Assembly (NCBI GenBank): GCA_027038505.1
Contig: JALVWC010000015.1
Coordinates: forward strand, 1 to 46,975
Reading direction: 5' to 3'
Length of the DNA: 46,975 bases
Source: Nanobdellati archaeon
GTDB lineage: Archaea; EX4484-52; WAPT01
A program made the position numbers and the translations under genes. Under the pieces are notes generated by a model, which saw only the letters and a program-made list of their open reading frames with translations, made no database searches and had not been told where the DNA came from. Below are positions 31,870-40,930 of the stretch, piece by piece. The stretch's first letter is position 1; the number at the start of each line of letters is the position of its first letter.

Positions 31870-32610
31870 TCAATTTTTTATGTATTGAAGCACGTCGTTG
31901 CAGGAAAAATTGAGCCGGTAACCTCTCTTGAAGAACCTTATAAGGTTGTTCACATCCCTCTCCAGAAACATATCGGCCATCGGGTGTGTTTCAAGAACAG
32001 ACTGCGCGAAATCTATTAGCACAGGTCTGTTGTCACTCTTCAATATGTTGAACTCGCTTACATCGGCATGGATGAGCTTTGCATTCTTGTAAAGCTTTCT
32101 CAGCTCTTCAACGATTTTCCAGAAAAACTCCTCCGGATCATCTAGTTCATCCTTCTCCATCTCATCCAGGGATCTCGCTATGTCATCTCCGTCCATCACG
32201 CATTCCATGATAAGTATGTTTCTCATGAAGGCATACGGCTCTGGAGCTGAAACTCCCGCTTTCTGAGCTTTTTTCAGGTTGGAGAATTCCTTTCTGCACC
32301 ATTGGTAAACAAGATCCCTCTTCTTCTTTCTCACAGATTTAAAGCGGGGATCCCCAATTATGTATTCCTCCATTCTCTTAAAGTCTGAAGTTTCTATCTT
32401 GTAAATTTTAAGGATGCGATAGTCCTCTTCGGGACCCTCGCACAGGACGATGACGGACTCTTTACCCTCTTTTATAATTCCCAAGGCTCTTTTTATGACC
32501 CGTCTTATTTCAAACGTTCTTATCGCATCAAGCGTGAAGAAATCAAAGACCTTTGAGAAGTACTTGTAATCGTTCTCATCAAATATCTTTTCCTCCCTGA
32601 ACTCCGGCAT
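31870..32610 (-). CDS. rio1: RIO1-type serine kinase/ATPase
   Basis: The 246-residue atypical kinase has the catalytic loop KLIHADVSEFNIL and the metal-binding RPVLIDFAQSV, both RIO1 hallmarks. The P-loop region reads GIIKEGKESVIVLCEG, a variant of the STGKEA-type loop. RIO1 acts in late small-subunit maturation. Its ATG lies about 10 bases after the stop of the giant surface-protein gene. The KH protein gene follows. Confidence 0.95.
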   Translation of the reverse strand: MPEFREEKIFDENDYKYFSKVFDFFTLDAIRTFEIRRVIKRALGIIKEGKESVIVLCEGPEEDYRILKIYKIETSDFKRMEEYIIGDPRFKSVRKKKRDLVYQWCRKEFSNLKKAQKAGVSAPEPYAFMRNILIMECVMDGDDIARSLDEMEKDELDDPEEFFWKIVEELRKLYKNAKLIHADVSEFNILKSDNRPVLIDFAQSVLETHPMADMFLERDVNNLIRFFKRGYRLNFSCNDVLQYIKN

Positions 32611-32620
32611 AAAATTCCCT

Positions 32621-35600
32621 TTATTTCCGGAAATTTAAATAGGAGAGGAACGCAGCCATCAGTGCGATCACCCATACATTGTAAAGCTCAATCCCCGGTA
32701 GTGAACTTTTTGCCCCGTTGCTTCCCTGTGCCACAACATCCACTTTCATGGTTTGTGTTGAATTTCCTCCAGAGATCAAACCTTCAGCGGTGATGTTCAC
32801 GGTTATCGGCGAAATGGTTACCATGTTGGGTTCTATTACAAACACGACTCTTTTTTCTTCTCCGCCCTTCAGGTTGATAACGAGCTGATCACCGTTCTTG
32901 GAGAATTTTTCACCCTCAAAATACACCCAGTGTTTCCATGGATATTCTGGATTTGTATTTATGTGTAGCACAACCGTGTCCATGAAGTTATTGTTGTTCT
33001 TTACATCTACAATTCCCCGATAAACTTCTCCAACCATCAACCGAAGGGACGTGTGTGAAATATTTACTTCGATCGGGTTGGATGGAGGTCGTTTTGGTTG
33101 AACAACATGTCCTCCCTGCGTTACGTTAATAACTCCCTCACATCTACCATCAACACAAGAACCGCTATAACATTCCTTGCCTGTGTAACAACTACATCCC
33201 GTGTTAAATTTGATTTCATATTCATAAGTATGTGAAATTGAATTGTGAACCAAGTCTTCACTTTCCACAGAATAGGTCTGTGTTCTGCTGATTAAACCAG
33301 TACAATCAGGAGCGATAAATTCGCATATGTCCTCGCCGTCTCCTTGCAACTCACATGGTTTGGAGGAGAAAAGTGCTGTGTTGGAGATTTTAGTTATAGC
33401 GCATCCGCTCCCGTCACCATCATCGCATCTTAAAATGATGAAGACTTTTTCCTTCTTTGGGCCGAACGATGAGAGCACGGGAGATGGTAGAACCGTGGCG
33501 TTGATGACCGGTGGCTGTTTATCAATCCTGAACTCATCGCTTGCGGTTATCGGACTTCTGTACCCGAATCTGTCTTCCGCCGCATAGCAGACCTTCTTTT
33601 TGCAAACTGTTCCTTCGGGGCATGTTACTTTGCCCAAAAACGTTAGCGTCTCCTGAGGGTTAGACGAGTATACTTTATAACTGTTCAGATTCTGCGGACA
33701 TTTCTGAGACGAATTCACAACCAGATAATATATTTTATTGCATCCACCATAAGTTCCGTAGCTGGTGTATGGGTTGTCATCGCAGGTTATTTTGAATGGC
33801 AGATCCGAAGCGCTCCAGCCATATCCCGAAGGTGCGCTGAACCTCACGACCGGGGGCCGATTATCTAGGATGAGCATTACGGAATTTCCTGTTCTTTTTT
33901 CTGGATAGAGTCCATAAGAATCTGAATAACTTATGTTTATCCCAACCGGGATCCGGTTGGCATTTACCATTGCTGGTGGCTTTTTGTTGTGGATCGTGAG
34001 TGTAATTATAACACTGTTGTTTTCCTTCACATTTCTGACACGGGTTGGGTTAACCACGCATTTCCACCCCGCCGGACACACGGGAGCTACTTTAATGTCG
34101 ATATCACCAATGCCTATATTCCTGATTTTCCATGTCAAGGTTAGTGATGGAGACCCATCCAGTTTGATGGGGCTACTAGGGGTGCTTATAAACTTAAGCT
34201 CTGGATCAACTACCACAATTTTGTATTTTCCAAGGTTCTGGAACCCCCACTGATCACCTCTCATAGTTCCTATGTAACATAAACACCTTGATCCGCGACA
34301 GTTGGTCGGACAGATGTAATCTGGAGAATCGCACACAGCGTTTATCAAATCAACGTAAAGCGTGTATTTGCCAGGTTTGTTAAACGTGTATATGTTGTTT
34401 ATATGGTTGTATTTCGCACCGCTTGCCCATCTGATGTTGCACGCCCACCTAAACCCAACTTTTAGGCTGAATAAATATCTCCTGTTGTTAACTGAGGGAT
34501 TCCACAGCGAACATCCCGCATACTTGTTGTCTTTTTCAGCTAAAAATACGTTACTGGAATACACCCATGCAAGCAATCCGGGAGGTCTTGCTGAGGCGCG
34601 TGCACCATCACTACAGTGCGGGACAACTCTGGATATTGAAGTTAGTGAAACTGTGGCCCCGTTCTTACAATAATAGATGCCTCCGGACACCTTACACTGG
34701 CCGTTAGAGAATACGATGTTGTACGTGGGGTTGGATTCCATGTGCCCTCCATGGCTACATCGGGTTCTCGTGGAACACGAACTTTTTACCACGAACCTAG
34801 ACTCCACGACATCCTTGTAGGTTCTCCCTCCAAGCTCATACTCTGCATATAACGTGTACTTCCCGGGTTTTATACTTTCAGGAATTGGAAATTCGCAATA
34901 ATTTCTTCCATCTTCTACATCATGCCACCCCTCAGTACCATACAGAGGATCACAGTAAGGCTCAGAGTTTGCAAGCACAGTCCCAACATAAAATTTGATC
35001 TTTGGGTCTTGAGATGTGCTCAGACAGTAGTGCTCGGGATCTACCGGTATGGAAGATCCGGGGCATGATGAGGATATATCATTTTTTATATGATATTTGA
35101 ACGGCACTTTCGGACATCCATTTGCATACACTTCACACCCCGCGGGAGTTCCTGGACACAGATCGTACTTATCCGGAACACCATCCCCATCACTATCTTT
35201 CAATAGACATTTTCCGCTCTTACACACGCTCCACCTGCCACAATTGAATTCCTGCCATATTCCAGCAGAACATTTCCAAGTGGAGGTCTTGGATAAACAC
35301 TCCGGTGCATAGCTACCGTCCTTATACTCTATACCATTATGGGCACAGGATGTTTTGGGCATGCACCATGCTCCGCTCCCATCATAATCGACAGCGCAGT
35401 GCCCGGTTTCACATTCGTCGTCCTTTGTACATGGTTCACCAACGGCTTTGAGATGCTTTTCTATCGCACCGACGGTGTATTCCGGTTGGGGGAATGCGTA
35501 CTGTGTGAAATACAACGTCATGGGCTCTTCTGGCAGAACCACACCACGATTAGTCGAAAGCAGCCTTATCGCACTCTGGGACAAGGACGTGTTGAAAATA

Positions 35601-36622
35601 TAGAGTTCGTCAATCTTATAAGAATAGCTGTTATTTCTAGGTATCCTTCCGATATCTAATTGATTCTGATTATTATTTGTTATTATTCCTGAAATATTGT
35701 TTTTTATGTAAGTATAATTAACCATGTTGCCGTTTATCCACAGCTCAACCCTGTAATGAGTAGAGTTATAGGGCCTTACAACACCTGCGACACCAACCCA
35801 TGTGTGTATCGATATTGGAATGTTGACTTCCGTGCTGGAGTTTGTATCTGTCAGATAAAAAACAAGATTCCTGAGGTTGTTATCGGTTGTGCCCGTTGTA
35901 TAAAATCCGAGTCTTATGGGCGGCAGATATGTTAGATTGTTTATGATCCATTCCGTGCTTCCTACAACCGACATATTGTCCATCAACCAGAAGGAAATCG
36001 TTATCCCTCTATTTTTCTGGATGTTGATCCCGTGAAGGTCAGAATATGCATACGAATTAACACCATTTAAAGTAAGGGCATACCCGTATTTTCCCACACT
36101 TAAATAGGCATTATTCAAAAATATCGAATTTCCTAATCCAGAACAGTCCATTATGATGTTATTTGTCTCATTATCGAAGTGCCAGCACCCAACAGTATTG
36201 CTTACGTTTCCTGCGAACACCTCGCTGCTGGAACTCTTTGAGGAAGCATCAGAGTTTCCGAAATAAAGGTACACTTTATTTTCTCCGGGGATCAATTCCG
36301 GCATTTTGATCCAGACAAACGCCTTTTGACAGTTCGTGTAATTTTCAATAAAATATGGTATCTCAATCTCTTTGCCATTAACAATTTCCGTGAACCGTAT
36401 ATCCCGGAAATCACACTGCATGCCCTCATGGTAATTGATAATCAATCTGAGCTGATAATTATCGATTTTTAATGATCCTTCGTAACTTACGTTTATGGGC
36501 ATTCTGTATTTCCAATCATTATTCCACCATCCAAAAGAAATTTTCGGATTGATTATCATTCCGAAAAACACGCTTATCAAAATAATTATTCCAATTCTAG
36601 TTATATTTTTTGATTCATGCAT
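32621..36622 (-). CDS. Giant multidomain surface protein (DUF2341, LamG, Cys-rich and TSP3 modules)
   Basis: The protein has about 1333 residues. A signal segment at 7-30 is followed by a DUF2341 domain (~32-140, WWNNDWKYRMPINV, FVWIKMPELIPGENKVYLYF), a LamG/concanavalin-like domain (~145-365, CWHFDNETNNIIMDCSG) and a Cys-rich region (~385-475). A thrombospondin type 3 calcium repeat (DSDGDGVPDKYDLCPGTPAG) comes next, then long Ig-like/CARDB-type repeats and a second C-rich knot near residue 1150 (CYTGKECYSGSCVDGRC). Many N-x-S/T sequons and more than 40 cysteines indicate a glycosylated, disulfide-rich cell-surface protein. It ends LPGIELYNVWVIALMAAFLS plus a basic tail, a membrane anchor that may be an archaeosortase-like sorting signal (inference). 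Possible roles are adhesion or glycan binding. It lies about 10 bases downstream of its partner gene. Confidence 0.88.
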   Translation of the reverse strand: MHESKNITRIGIIILISVFFGMIINPKISFGWWNNDWKYRMPINVSYEGSLKIDNYQLRLIINYHEGMQCDFRDIRFTEIVNGKEIEIPYFIENYTNCQKAFVWIKMPELIPGENKVYLYFGNSDASSKSSSSEVFAGNVSNTVGCWHFDNETNNIIMDCSGLGNSIFLNNAYLSVGKYGYALTLNGVNSYAYSDLHGINIQKNRGITISFWLMDNMSVVGSTEWIINNLTYLPPIRLGFYTTGTTDNNLRNLVFYLTDTNSSTEVNIPISIHTWVGVAGVVRPYNSTHYRVELWINGNMVNYTYIKNNISGIITNNNQNQLDIGRIPRNNSYSYKIDELYIFNTSLSQSAIRLLSTNRGVVLPEEPMTLYFTQYAFPQPEYTVGAIEKHLKAVGEPCTKDDECETGHCAVDYDGSGAWCMPKTSCAHNGIEYKDGSYAPECLSKTSTWKCSAGIWQEFNCGRWSVCKSGKCLLKDSDGDGVPDKYDLCPGTPAGCEVYANGCPKVPFKYHIKNDISSSCPGSSIPVDPEHYCLSTSQDPKIKFYVGTVLANSEPYCDPLYGTEGWHDVEDGRNYCEFPIPESIKPGKYTLYAEYELGGRTYKDVVESRFVVKSSCSTRTRCSHGGHMESNPTYNIVFSNGQCKVSGGIYYCKNGATVSLTSISRVVPHCSDGARASARPPGLLAWVYSSNVFLAEKDNKYAGCSLWNPSVNNRRYLFSLKVGFRWACNIRWASGAKYNHINNIYTFNKPGKYTLYVDLINAVCDSPDYICPTNCRGSRCLCYIGTMRGDQWGFQNLGKYKIVVVDPELKFISTPSSPIKLDGSPSLTLTWKIRNIGIGDIDIKVAPVCPAGWKCVVNPTRVRNVKENNSVIITLTIHNKKPPAMVNANRIPVGINISYSDSYGLYPEKRTGNSVMLILDNRPPVVRFSAPSGYGWSASDLPFKITCDDNPYTSYGTYGGCNKIYYLVVNSSQKCPQNLNSYKVYSSNPQETLTFLGKVTCPEGTVCKKKVCYAAEDRFGYRSPITASDEFRIDKQPPVINATVLPSPVLSSFGPKKEKVFIILRCDDGDGSGCAITKISNTALFSSKPCELQGDGEDICEFIAPDCTGLISRTQTYSVESEDLVHNSISHTYEYEIKFNTGCSCYTGKECYSGSCVDGRCEGVINVTQGGHVVQPKRPPSNPIEVNISHTSLRLMVGEVYRGIVDVKNNNNFMDTVVLHINTNPEYPWKHWVYFEGEKFSKNGDQLVINLKGGEEKRVVFVIEPNMVTISPITVNITAEGLISGGNSTQTMKVDVVAQGSNGAKSSLPGIELYNVWVIALMAAFLSYLNFRK

Positions 36623-36632
36623 TTTCACCACC

Positions 36633-38267
36633 CTACAAATTTTTCATAATAAAAATAATAATAACCGCAACGGCGACAATGAATATTGTGTATAACACAA
36701 TCTTGTCTTTACCACTTGTTCCATGCTTTTGGGTTGCCGGCGCTGTCGTGGATCTACGTGGTGAAAAACTAAACACATACTGCAAATCATTCACTTTATC
36801 GTTTAAAACCAGCGTGTAATTAGTACTGGGTTCTCCTGCAATTTCACCGAAGGAAAACAACTTACATCCGTCTATTCTGACATTGCGGATAGTTTTTAAA
36901 ATCCGATTGTTTCTGTAAAGAAGAAGATCGGCCATTATGCTGGCATCCGTATCAATAGTACGATACCTAGCACAGACCTCAAGCACCGCTGTGCGGTTGT
37001 TCTCAAAGTATTTCAAAAGCTTGACACTATAATCAGGTAGAAGGACATCCTTATAGTCGTTGGCGTTCACATCAAAACAATATTTATCAAAAAGTTTTCC
37101 CGCTTCAGAACGTAACTCGACACACACCCTGAAATTTTTAGTATCCATGCTGGGGATTATCGAGAAGTTCAGAGGAACGAAAATTATGTTGTCTTTTGAA
37201 GAGAGTTTTTCTATGGTCTTTTTACCAGTAAACACAAGTTTTCCGGATGGTTTATCGGTGATTTTCACCGCACAAACAACATTTCTGACCACGGGTTCGG
37301 TATAATGATCCGGAGATGTACCCACAAGCACGTTGAGTTCCGTTGGTGTGCCTTTCCTCAACACCACTGAAGCGAGCTGAACCTTCCTTATCTTGGCCGT
37401 TACCCCGGTCACGATTATCCTGCTTCTGTAAAGGGACTGCAACCTCCCGTTTTCATCCACTATCTCAATTCTTATGGCATAGGCATCCGGTTTGGTCGGA
37501 GCTTTCATTTTCACTTCCACGCTCTGCACCCTCGAGTCCAGATAAAACCCTTTCGTTAAGTTATAACCATTGCAGTTGGTGTCATCCCACGAACACAAAC
37601 GTATTTTCAGCATGTAATTCTTACCTATCGCGCTATCATCAAGAGCTTCAACCCACACGGTTCCGTTGATCACACCGCCCGGCTGGACCGGAGCAGCGAC
37701 CTGTCCTAATTCACCATTAAAAACTGTTTTTGTCCTCAATATCTTCAGAGATGGGTAATTTCCTGCTGCGTTCTCCACCCGGAAGTCCTGATAAGCTCCC
37801 GGCAGAAAGATGAAGTGAATCCCCTTTACCGGTGCTCTGTTCGCGGTGAAGTATGCGTCAATCCTGTAGGTGCCTTCTCGCAGATCCTGCGGTAACGAAT
37901 AGCTGAAATTTATCTCCCTGTTTCCTTTCGGAGGAATGTGTATGCCCCTAAGCACCTTTTCGTAAATAACATCGTCGCAATCGGAAACCTGCGCAGGATA
38001 TGTGGGTGTGTCACATCCGTATACAATTTCAATAACAAGTTTTCCGTCCGTGATAAAATAATTCTCACCATTAGACATTCTGATTGTCGCTTTTAGATTC
38101 TCTCCGGCAGAATAGACATTTTTGTTCAAGAATATTTGCACGTCACCCTTCCAGAACATCAAATTGTGGCTCCCAAGTGCGAACGCGGTGGAAGAGCAAA
38201 AAATGATAGACAAAGCAATAATTATGATCATTACTTTACTATAAATCCCTCTCGCACAAAACACCAT
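36633..38267 (-). CDS. Secreted/membrane-anchored CARDB-like surface protein
   Basis: The 544-residue protein has a signal peptide (hydrophobic at 12-30, ending STAFALG), a series of Ig-like beta domains with CARDB/macroglobulin-like motifs (YSAGENLKATIRMSNGENYF, GTYRIDAYFTA, TVWVEALDDSAIGKNY, TEPVVRNVVCAVKI), a short Thr/Ser/Pro linker and a C-terminal membrane helix (VLYTIFIVAVAVIIIFIM). Sequons are frequent. It is the first gene of the pair with the giant DUF2341 protein. Domains of this kind hold surface assemblies together; the exact role is unknown. A TATA-like box is 27 bases upstream of ATG 38267. Confidence 0.85.
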   Translation of the reverse strand: MVFCARGIYSKVMIIIIALSIIFCSSTAFALGSHNLMFWKGDVQIFLNKNVYSAGENLKATIRMSNGENYFITDGKLVIEIVYGCDTPTYPAQVSDCDDVIYEKVLRGIHIPPKGNREINFSYSLPQDLREGTYRIDAYFTANRAPVKGIHFIFLPGAYQDFRVENAAGNYPSLKILRTKTVFNGELGQVAAPVQPGGVINGTVWVEALDDSAIGKNYMLKIRLCSWDDTNCNGYNLTKGFYLDSRVQSVEVKMKAPTKPDAYAIRIEIVDENGRLQSLYRSRIIVTGVTAKIRKVQLASVVLRKGTPTELNVLVGTSPDHYTEPVVRNVVCAVKITDKPSGKLVFTGKKTIEKLSSKDNIIFVPLNFSIIPSMDTKNFRVCVELRSEAGKLFDKYCFDVNANDYKDVLLPDYSVKLLKYFENNRTAVLEVCARYRTIDTDASIMADLLLYRNNRILKTIRNVRIDGCKLFSFGEIAGEPSTNYTLVLNDKVNDLQYVFSFSPRRSTTAPATQKHGTSGKDKIVLYTIFIVAVAVIIIFIMKNL

Positions 38268-38287
38268 GTTGAATATAGAGCATTCCT

Positions 38288-38299
38288 TAATATATATAC
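38288..38299 (-). promoter_or_regulatory. TATA-like box of the surface-protein operon
   Basis: AGTATATATATT (minus strand) is centred about 27 bases before ATG 38267, with no ribosome binding site between. Confidence 0.5.
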
Positions 38300-38330
38300 T
38301 TTTCCATTATTTTTGAAGAACCAAAACAAA

Positions 38331-38681
38331 TCAAATTATGAATTCTTCCAAACCCTTCAGAAAGCCCTTCCTTCTGAGCCAGTCAATCTCCACCGGCCTG
38401 TACTTGTGAATTATGTCTCCTTTTTTGTCGCCCTGGATGGACCAAGGTTCAACGATAACAACATCACCTTCCCTGATCCATATCCTCCTCGCGTATCTTC
38501 CGGGTACGCGGCAAACTCTTATTTTTTTGTCGGAGCAGATTACATTCATCCTCCCATACCCAAGCCTTGACTCCACAACTCCGAAGACTTGTTTGCCTTT
38601 GGGCAGTATTACCTTCTTTTCTATTTCCTCATCTGTCAGGATACCTTTATTACCGTCCCTTTCTTGTCCTCTTTTTCCCAT
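38331..38681 (-). CDS. aif1A: Translation initiation factor aIF1A
   Basis: The 116-residue S1-like OB protein shows VFGVVESRLGYGRMNVICSD, RVCRVPGRYARRIWIREGD and VVIVEPWSIQGDKKGDIIHK. It occupies the A site during initiation. ATG 38681 (M4 of the longest frame) is used; it lies inside the nmd3 3' end, giving a 32-base overlap in a different frame. No later start leaves a complete domain, so the overlap is real. Confidence 0.95.
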   Translation of the reverse strand: MGKRGQERDGNKGILTDEEIEKKVILPKGKQVFGVVESRLGYGRMNVICSDKKIRVCRVPGRYARRIWIREGDVVIVEPWSIQGDKKGDIIHKYRPVEIDWLRRKGFLKGLEEFII

Positions 38682-39390
38682 AATCATCAACCTTTACCGC
38701 AAACGTGTACCTGTAAATTTTTTTCCCGTCTTTCACAGTTTTTAACTTTTTTGAACATTTTATAACGATATCTTTTTTATATTTTTTAGCTTGGCTAACG
38801 ATTTTCTTGGCGAGACTTTTTGATCCCAGTTTCACATCTATCCCGCCTCTAACTCCTTCCATGGAGGTTATGAAAGATTTTTTGTCGAACGCTCTCCATT
38901 TATCCGTCATCTTCTCGACAAGCTCCAGCATATCGGCAAGAAAGTCTTCATCACCTCTTAACTGCAGTGTCGCTTCATAATACCCGCCGGATCTGTAGCT
39001 GCAGCTCTCACAGAGTTTGCGGGTTAACTTGATTTCAACCACCACTCTATCATTTCCATTGAGGACGCCCACCACCCTATACACATTCCTGCCCGTGTTC
39101 TGGACCTCCTCAACCTCAAAGGTGAGGTCAGCATCTCGAGCTTTTTTTTCCATAATGTGGGAGAGCACGAGTTCCAGCAACTCCTCGAATGTTGAAGCAA
39201 AACCGAGTTCTTTTTTGAAAGCTGAAACCGAACCACACCTACACCAGTTAACCTCGACCATTTCCTGTTTTTGGGGTCCCCTCAAACTTTTTTTCATAAC
39301 GGAGAAACACTCCTCGCACAGACCTTCATGCAACTCCTCAACCCGCTTTCCACACTTAGCACAGACCCTGACGAGCTTTTTCTTTCTCAT
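38650..39390 (-). CDS. nmd3: NMD3 family ribosome export/biogenesis factor
   Basis: The 246-residue protein has N-terminal zinc-binding Cys pairs (VCAKCGKRVEELHEGLCEEC, then WCRCGS) and a later CESC pair, and continues with the archaeal NMD3 core. In eukaryotes NMD3 escorts the 60S subunit; archaeal NMD3 is thought to act on 50S maturation. No ribosome binding site precedes ATG 39390, but a TATA-like box lies 25 bases upstream inside the DUF424 gene, so nmd3-aif1A may be a separate leaderless transcript. Confidence 0.92.
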   Translation of the reverse strand: MRKKKLVRVCAKCGKRVEELHEGLCEECFSVMKKSLRGPQKQEMVEVNWCRCGSVSAFKKELGFASTFEELLELVLSHIMEKKARDADLTFEVEEVQNTGRNVYRVVGVLNGNDRVVVEIKLTRKLCESCSYRSGGYYEATLQLRGDEDFLADMLELVEKMTDKWRAFDKKSFITSMEGVRGGIDVKLGSKSLAKKIVSQAKKYKKDIVIKCSKKLKTVKDGKKIYRYTFAVKVDDYGKKRTRKGR

Positions 39391-39408
39391 AGACGACAGT
39401 GATGTATT

Positions 39409-39420
39409 CTATATTTTAAA
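39409..39420 (-). promoter_or_regulatory. Possible internal TATA-like box of nmd3
   Basis: The minus strand reads TTTAAAATATAG, overlapping the last codons and stop of the DUF424 gene and centred 25 bases before ATG 39390, which lacks a ribosome binding site. Confidence 0.35.
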
Positions 39421-39723
39421 TGTCATGGCATATTTAACTCCGGCTATGCTCTTCACACCGCTTCTCTTTATGATTCCTCTTTCCAGAAGCGCATCAACAA
39501 TACTGTTACCCACTATGTTTGAGGTAAAGGCTTCTCTTACTTTCTCCACGATCAGCTCAACATCCCCGGTTTCGATGGTTTTTCCCTCTTCAAAATAGAA
39601 GGCGGTCGTGAGATCGAGAACCAGATCCCCTTCTTCGAATTTCTTTCCGAAAATCTCCTTCTCACATACAGCAACCACACTGCCGTGCGTGCTATCCCTT
39701 ACAGTGAGATAGAACTTTCCCAT
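39409..39723 (-). CDS. DUF424 family protein
   Basis: The 104-residue archaeal protein of unknown function matches the DUF424 pattern: VAVCEKEIFGKKFEEGDLVL, DLTTAFYFEEG, and an EKVREAFTSNIVGNSIVDAL segment. It is typically found next to translation initiation factor genes, as here (aif2b upstream, nmd3 and aif1A downstream). A role in translation or ribosome assembly is inferred from context only. GGGCAGG precedes ATG 39723. Confidence 0.9.
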   Translation of the reverse strand: MGKFYLTVRDSTHGSVVAVCEKEIFGKKFEEGDLVLDLTTAFYFEEGKTIETGDVELIVEKVREAFTSNIVGNSIVDALLERGIIKRSGVKSIAGVKYAMTFKI

Positions 39724-39733
39724 AGGCCTGCCC

Positions 39734-40156
39734 TTATATTTTCTCCACAGGTCTTATGGCCCCGCACGCCTCACACTTGAGCATCATTATCCTGCCCTCC
39801 TTGAAGAGCTTTGTGTCCGGTTTGCCGCACTCGTGGCACAGCACATAGTCCTTAACATATCTTTCAAACTTCTTGTTTATTACGGCATTGCTGAATTTGC
39901 CCTGGAAAACAGCATCGCTGCCATCAATCTCACCCTGGGTACCCAGTTCCTTTGCCAAGAATTTCAGGAGATGTTTCGGATCCCTTCTTATATAATCGCA
40001 CACATCCGTGAACTTTTTTATGAAAGTTCTGTTACCCACTATTATGGACCTGAGTACGGGAATCTCGAACCTTTCCTTAACGAGAACGGATTCCGGAAGC
40101 TGTTTCTTTGCCCTTTCCAGCAGAGCATCATAATCCATTATGTTCGTTTCGGCCAT
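39734..40156 (-). CDS. aif2b: Translation initiation factor aIF2 beta subunit
   Basis: The 140-residue protein has the core alpha/beta domain (YDALLERAKKQLPESV, RTFIKKFTDVCDYIRRDPKH) and a C-terminal zinc ribbon CHECG ... LKCEACG. aIF2 delivers initiator tRNA; the alpha and gamma subunits are not in this window. GAGGTGGTGAGAG precedes the start, 11 bases after the RPA-like gene stop. Confidence 0.97.
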   Translation of the reverse strand: MAETNIMDYDALLERAKKQLPESVLVKERFEIPVLRSIIVGNRTFIKKFTDVCDYIRRDPKHLLKFLAKELGTQGEIDGSDAVFQGKFSNAVINKKFERYVKDYVLCHECGKPDTKLFKEGRIMMLKCEACGAIRPVEKI

Positions 40157-40167
40157 CTCTCACCACC

Positions 40168-40917
40168 TCAAACCATCTTTATCTTCCCCGGCTTCGGTTC
40201 GTAGCATGATCCTTCTTCGAGCAACTCATTTATCACCCTTTCGACCACACTCTCTGGAAGGCCCGCAAGCTGTATTATCTTGACGTAGTCCACACCGTCC
40301 CCCTCATCATTATCCCTTATAATATTTAATATGATTTCCTTCAGATCCTTCTCATCGGCGCTCCTGCTCTCGGTGGCACTTTTCTCTTCCACAAACCTCT
40401 CGAGCTCGTAAACTCCTGCAACAAGATACTCCGGATGATGTCCGCACAGCTTCAGAGCCTCATCCAAACTCTCGGCGCTTTTTATGGCTTCAGCTATGCT
40501 CCTTGCAGCATCAAGCATTCTGATCAGCTTAACCACCATATCGAGTCTGAACACAGCTTCTTCCTCTGGAGTTTGCAGTTTTCTAACACCCGTAACGGCA
40601 AGATACCTCTCCTCATTGTACTCCCTGATCCTTCCAACAATAGCGACGCTATCCCCCCGGTTGATGTTTTCAAGCATTTTTATCCCACTGAAGAACTTGG
40701 CTCTTATTCTTCCTGTGCCATCCTCCAGCACGAGGAAACCATAAGTTCTTGACTCATTGACATAGGTCTGGGTGACCACACCGTGGAGCATGACTTTATA
40801 AACTCTCACACCGATGGGCAGGAGGACATACCCCGGAGTAAGATCGGTTGCGGGTACATATTTTCCTTTGAGGATGTCCCTTATCCTGCACCTGACAGCC
40901 GGAGCTTTTTTCTTCAT
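40168..40917 (-). CDS. RPA32-like OB-fold single-stranded DNA-binding protein
   Basis: The 249-residue protein has an OB fold at about 35-125 (VYKVMLHGVVTQTYVNESRT, FLVLEDGTGRIRAKFFSG, RGDSVAIVGRIREYNEERYL), a helical linker and a C-terminal winged helix at about 190-249 (LKEIILNIIRDNDEGDGVDY). This is the layout of RPA32 (RPA2). It probably binds ssDNA or works with a larger RPA subunit not seen here. It follows mcm by 13 bases with a GGTAATG-type ribosome binding site, consistent with a replication role. Confidence 0.85.
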   Translation of the reverse strand: MKKKAPAVRCRIRDILKGKYVPATDLTPGYVLLPIGVRVYKVMLHGVVTQTYVNESRTYGFLVLEDGTGRIRAKFFSGIKMLENINRGDSVAIVGRIREYNEERYLAVTGVRKLQTPEEEAVFRLDMVVKLIRMLDAARSIAEAIKSAESLDEALKLCGHHPEYLVAGVYELERFVEEKSATESRSADEKDLKEIILNIIRDNDEGDGVDYVKIIQLAGLPESVVERVINELLEEGSCYEPKPGKIKMV

Positions 40918-40930
40918 GTTTCATTACCTT

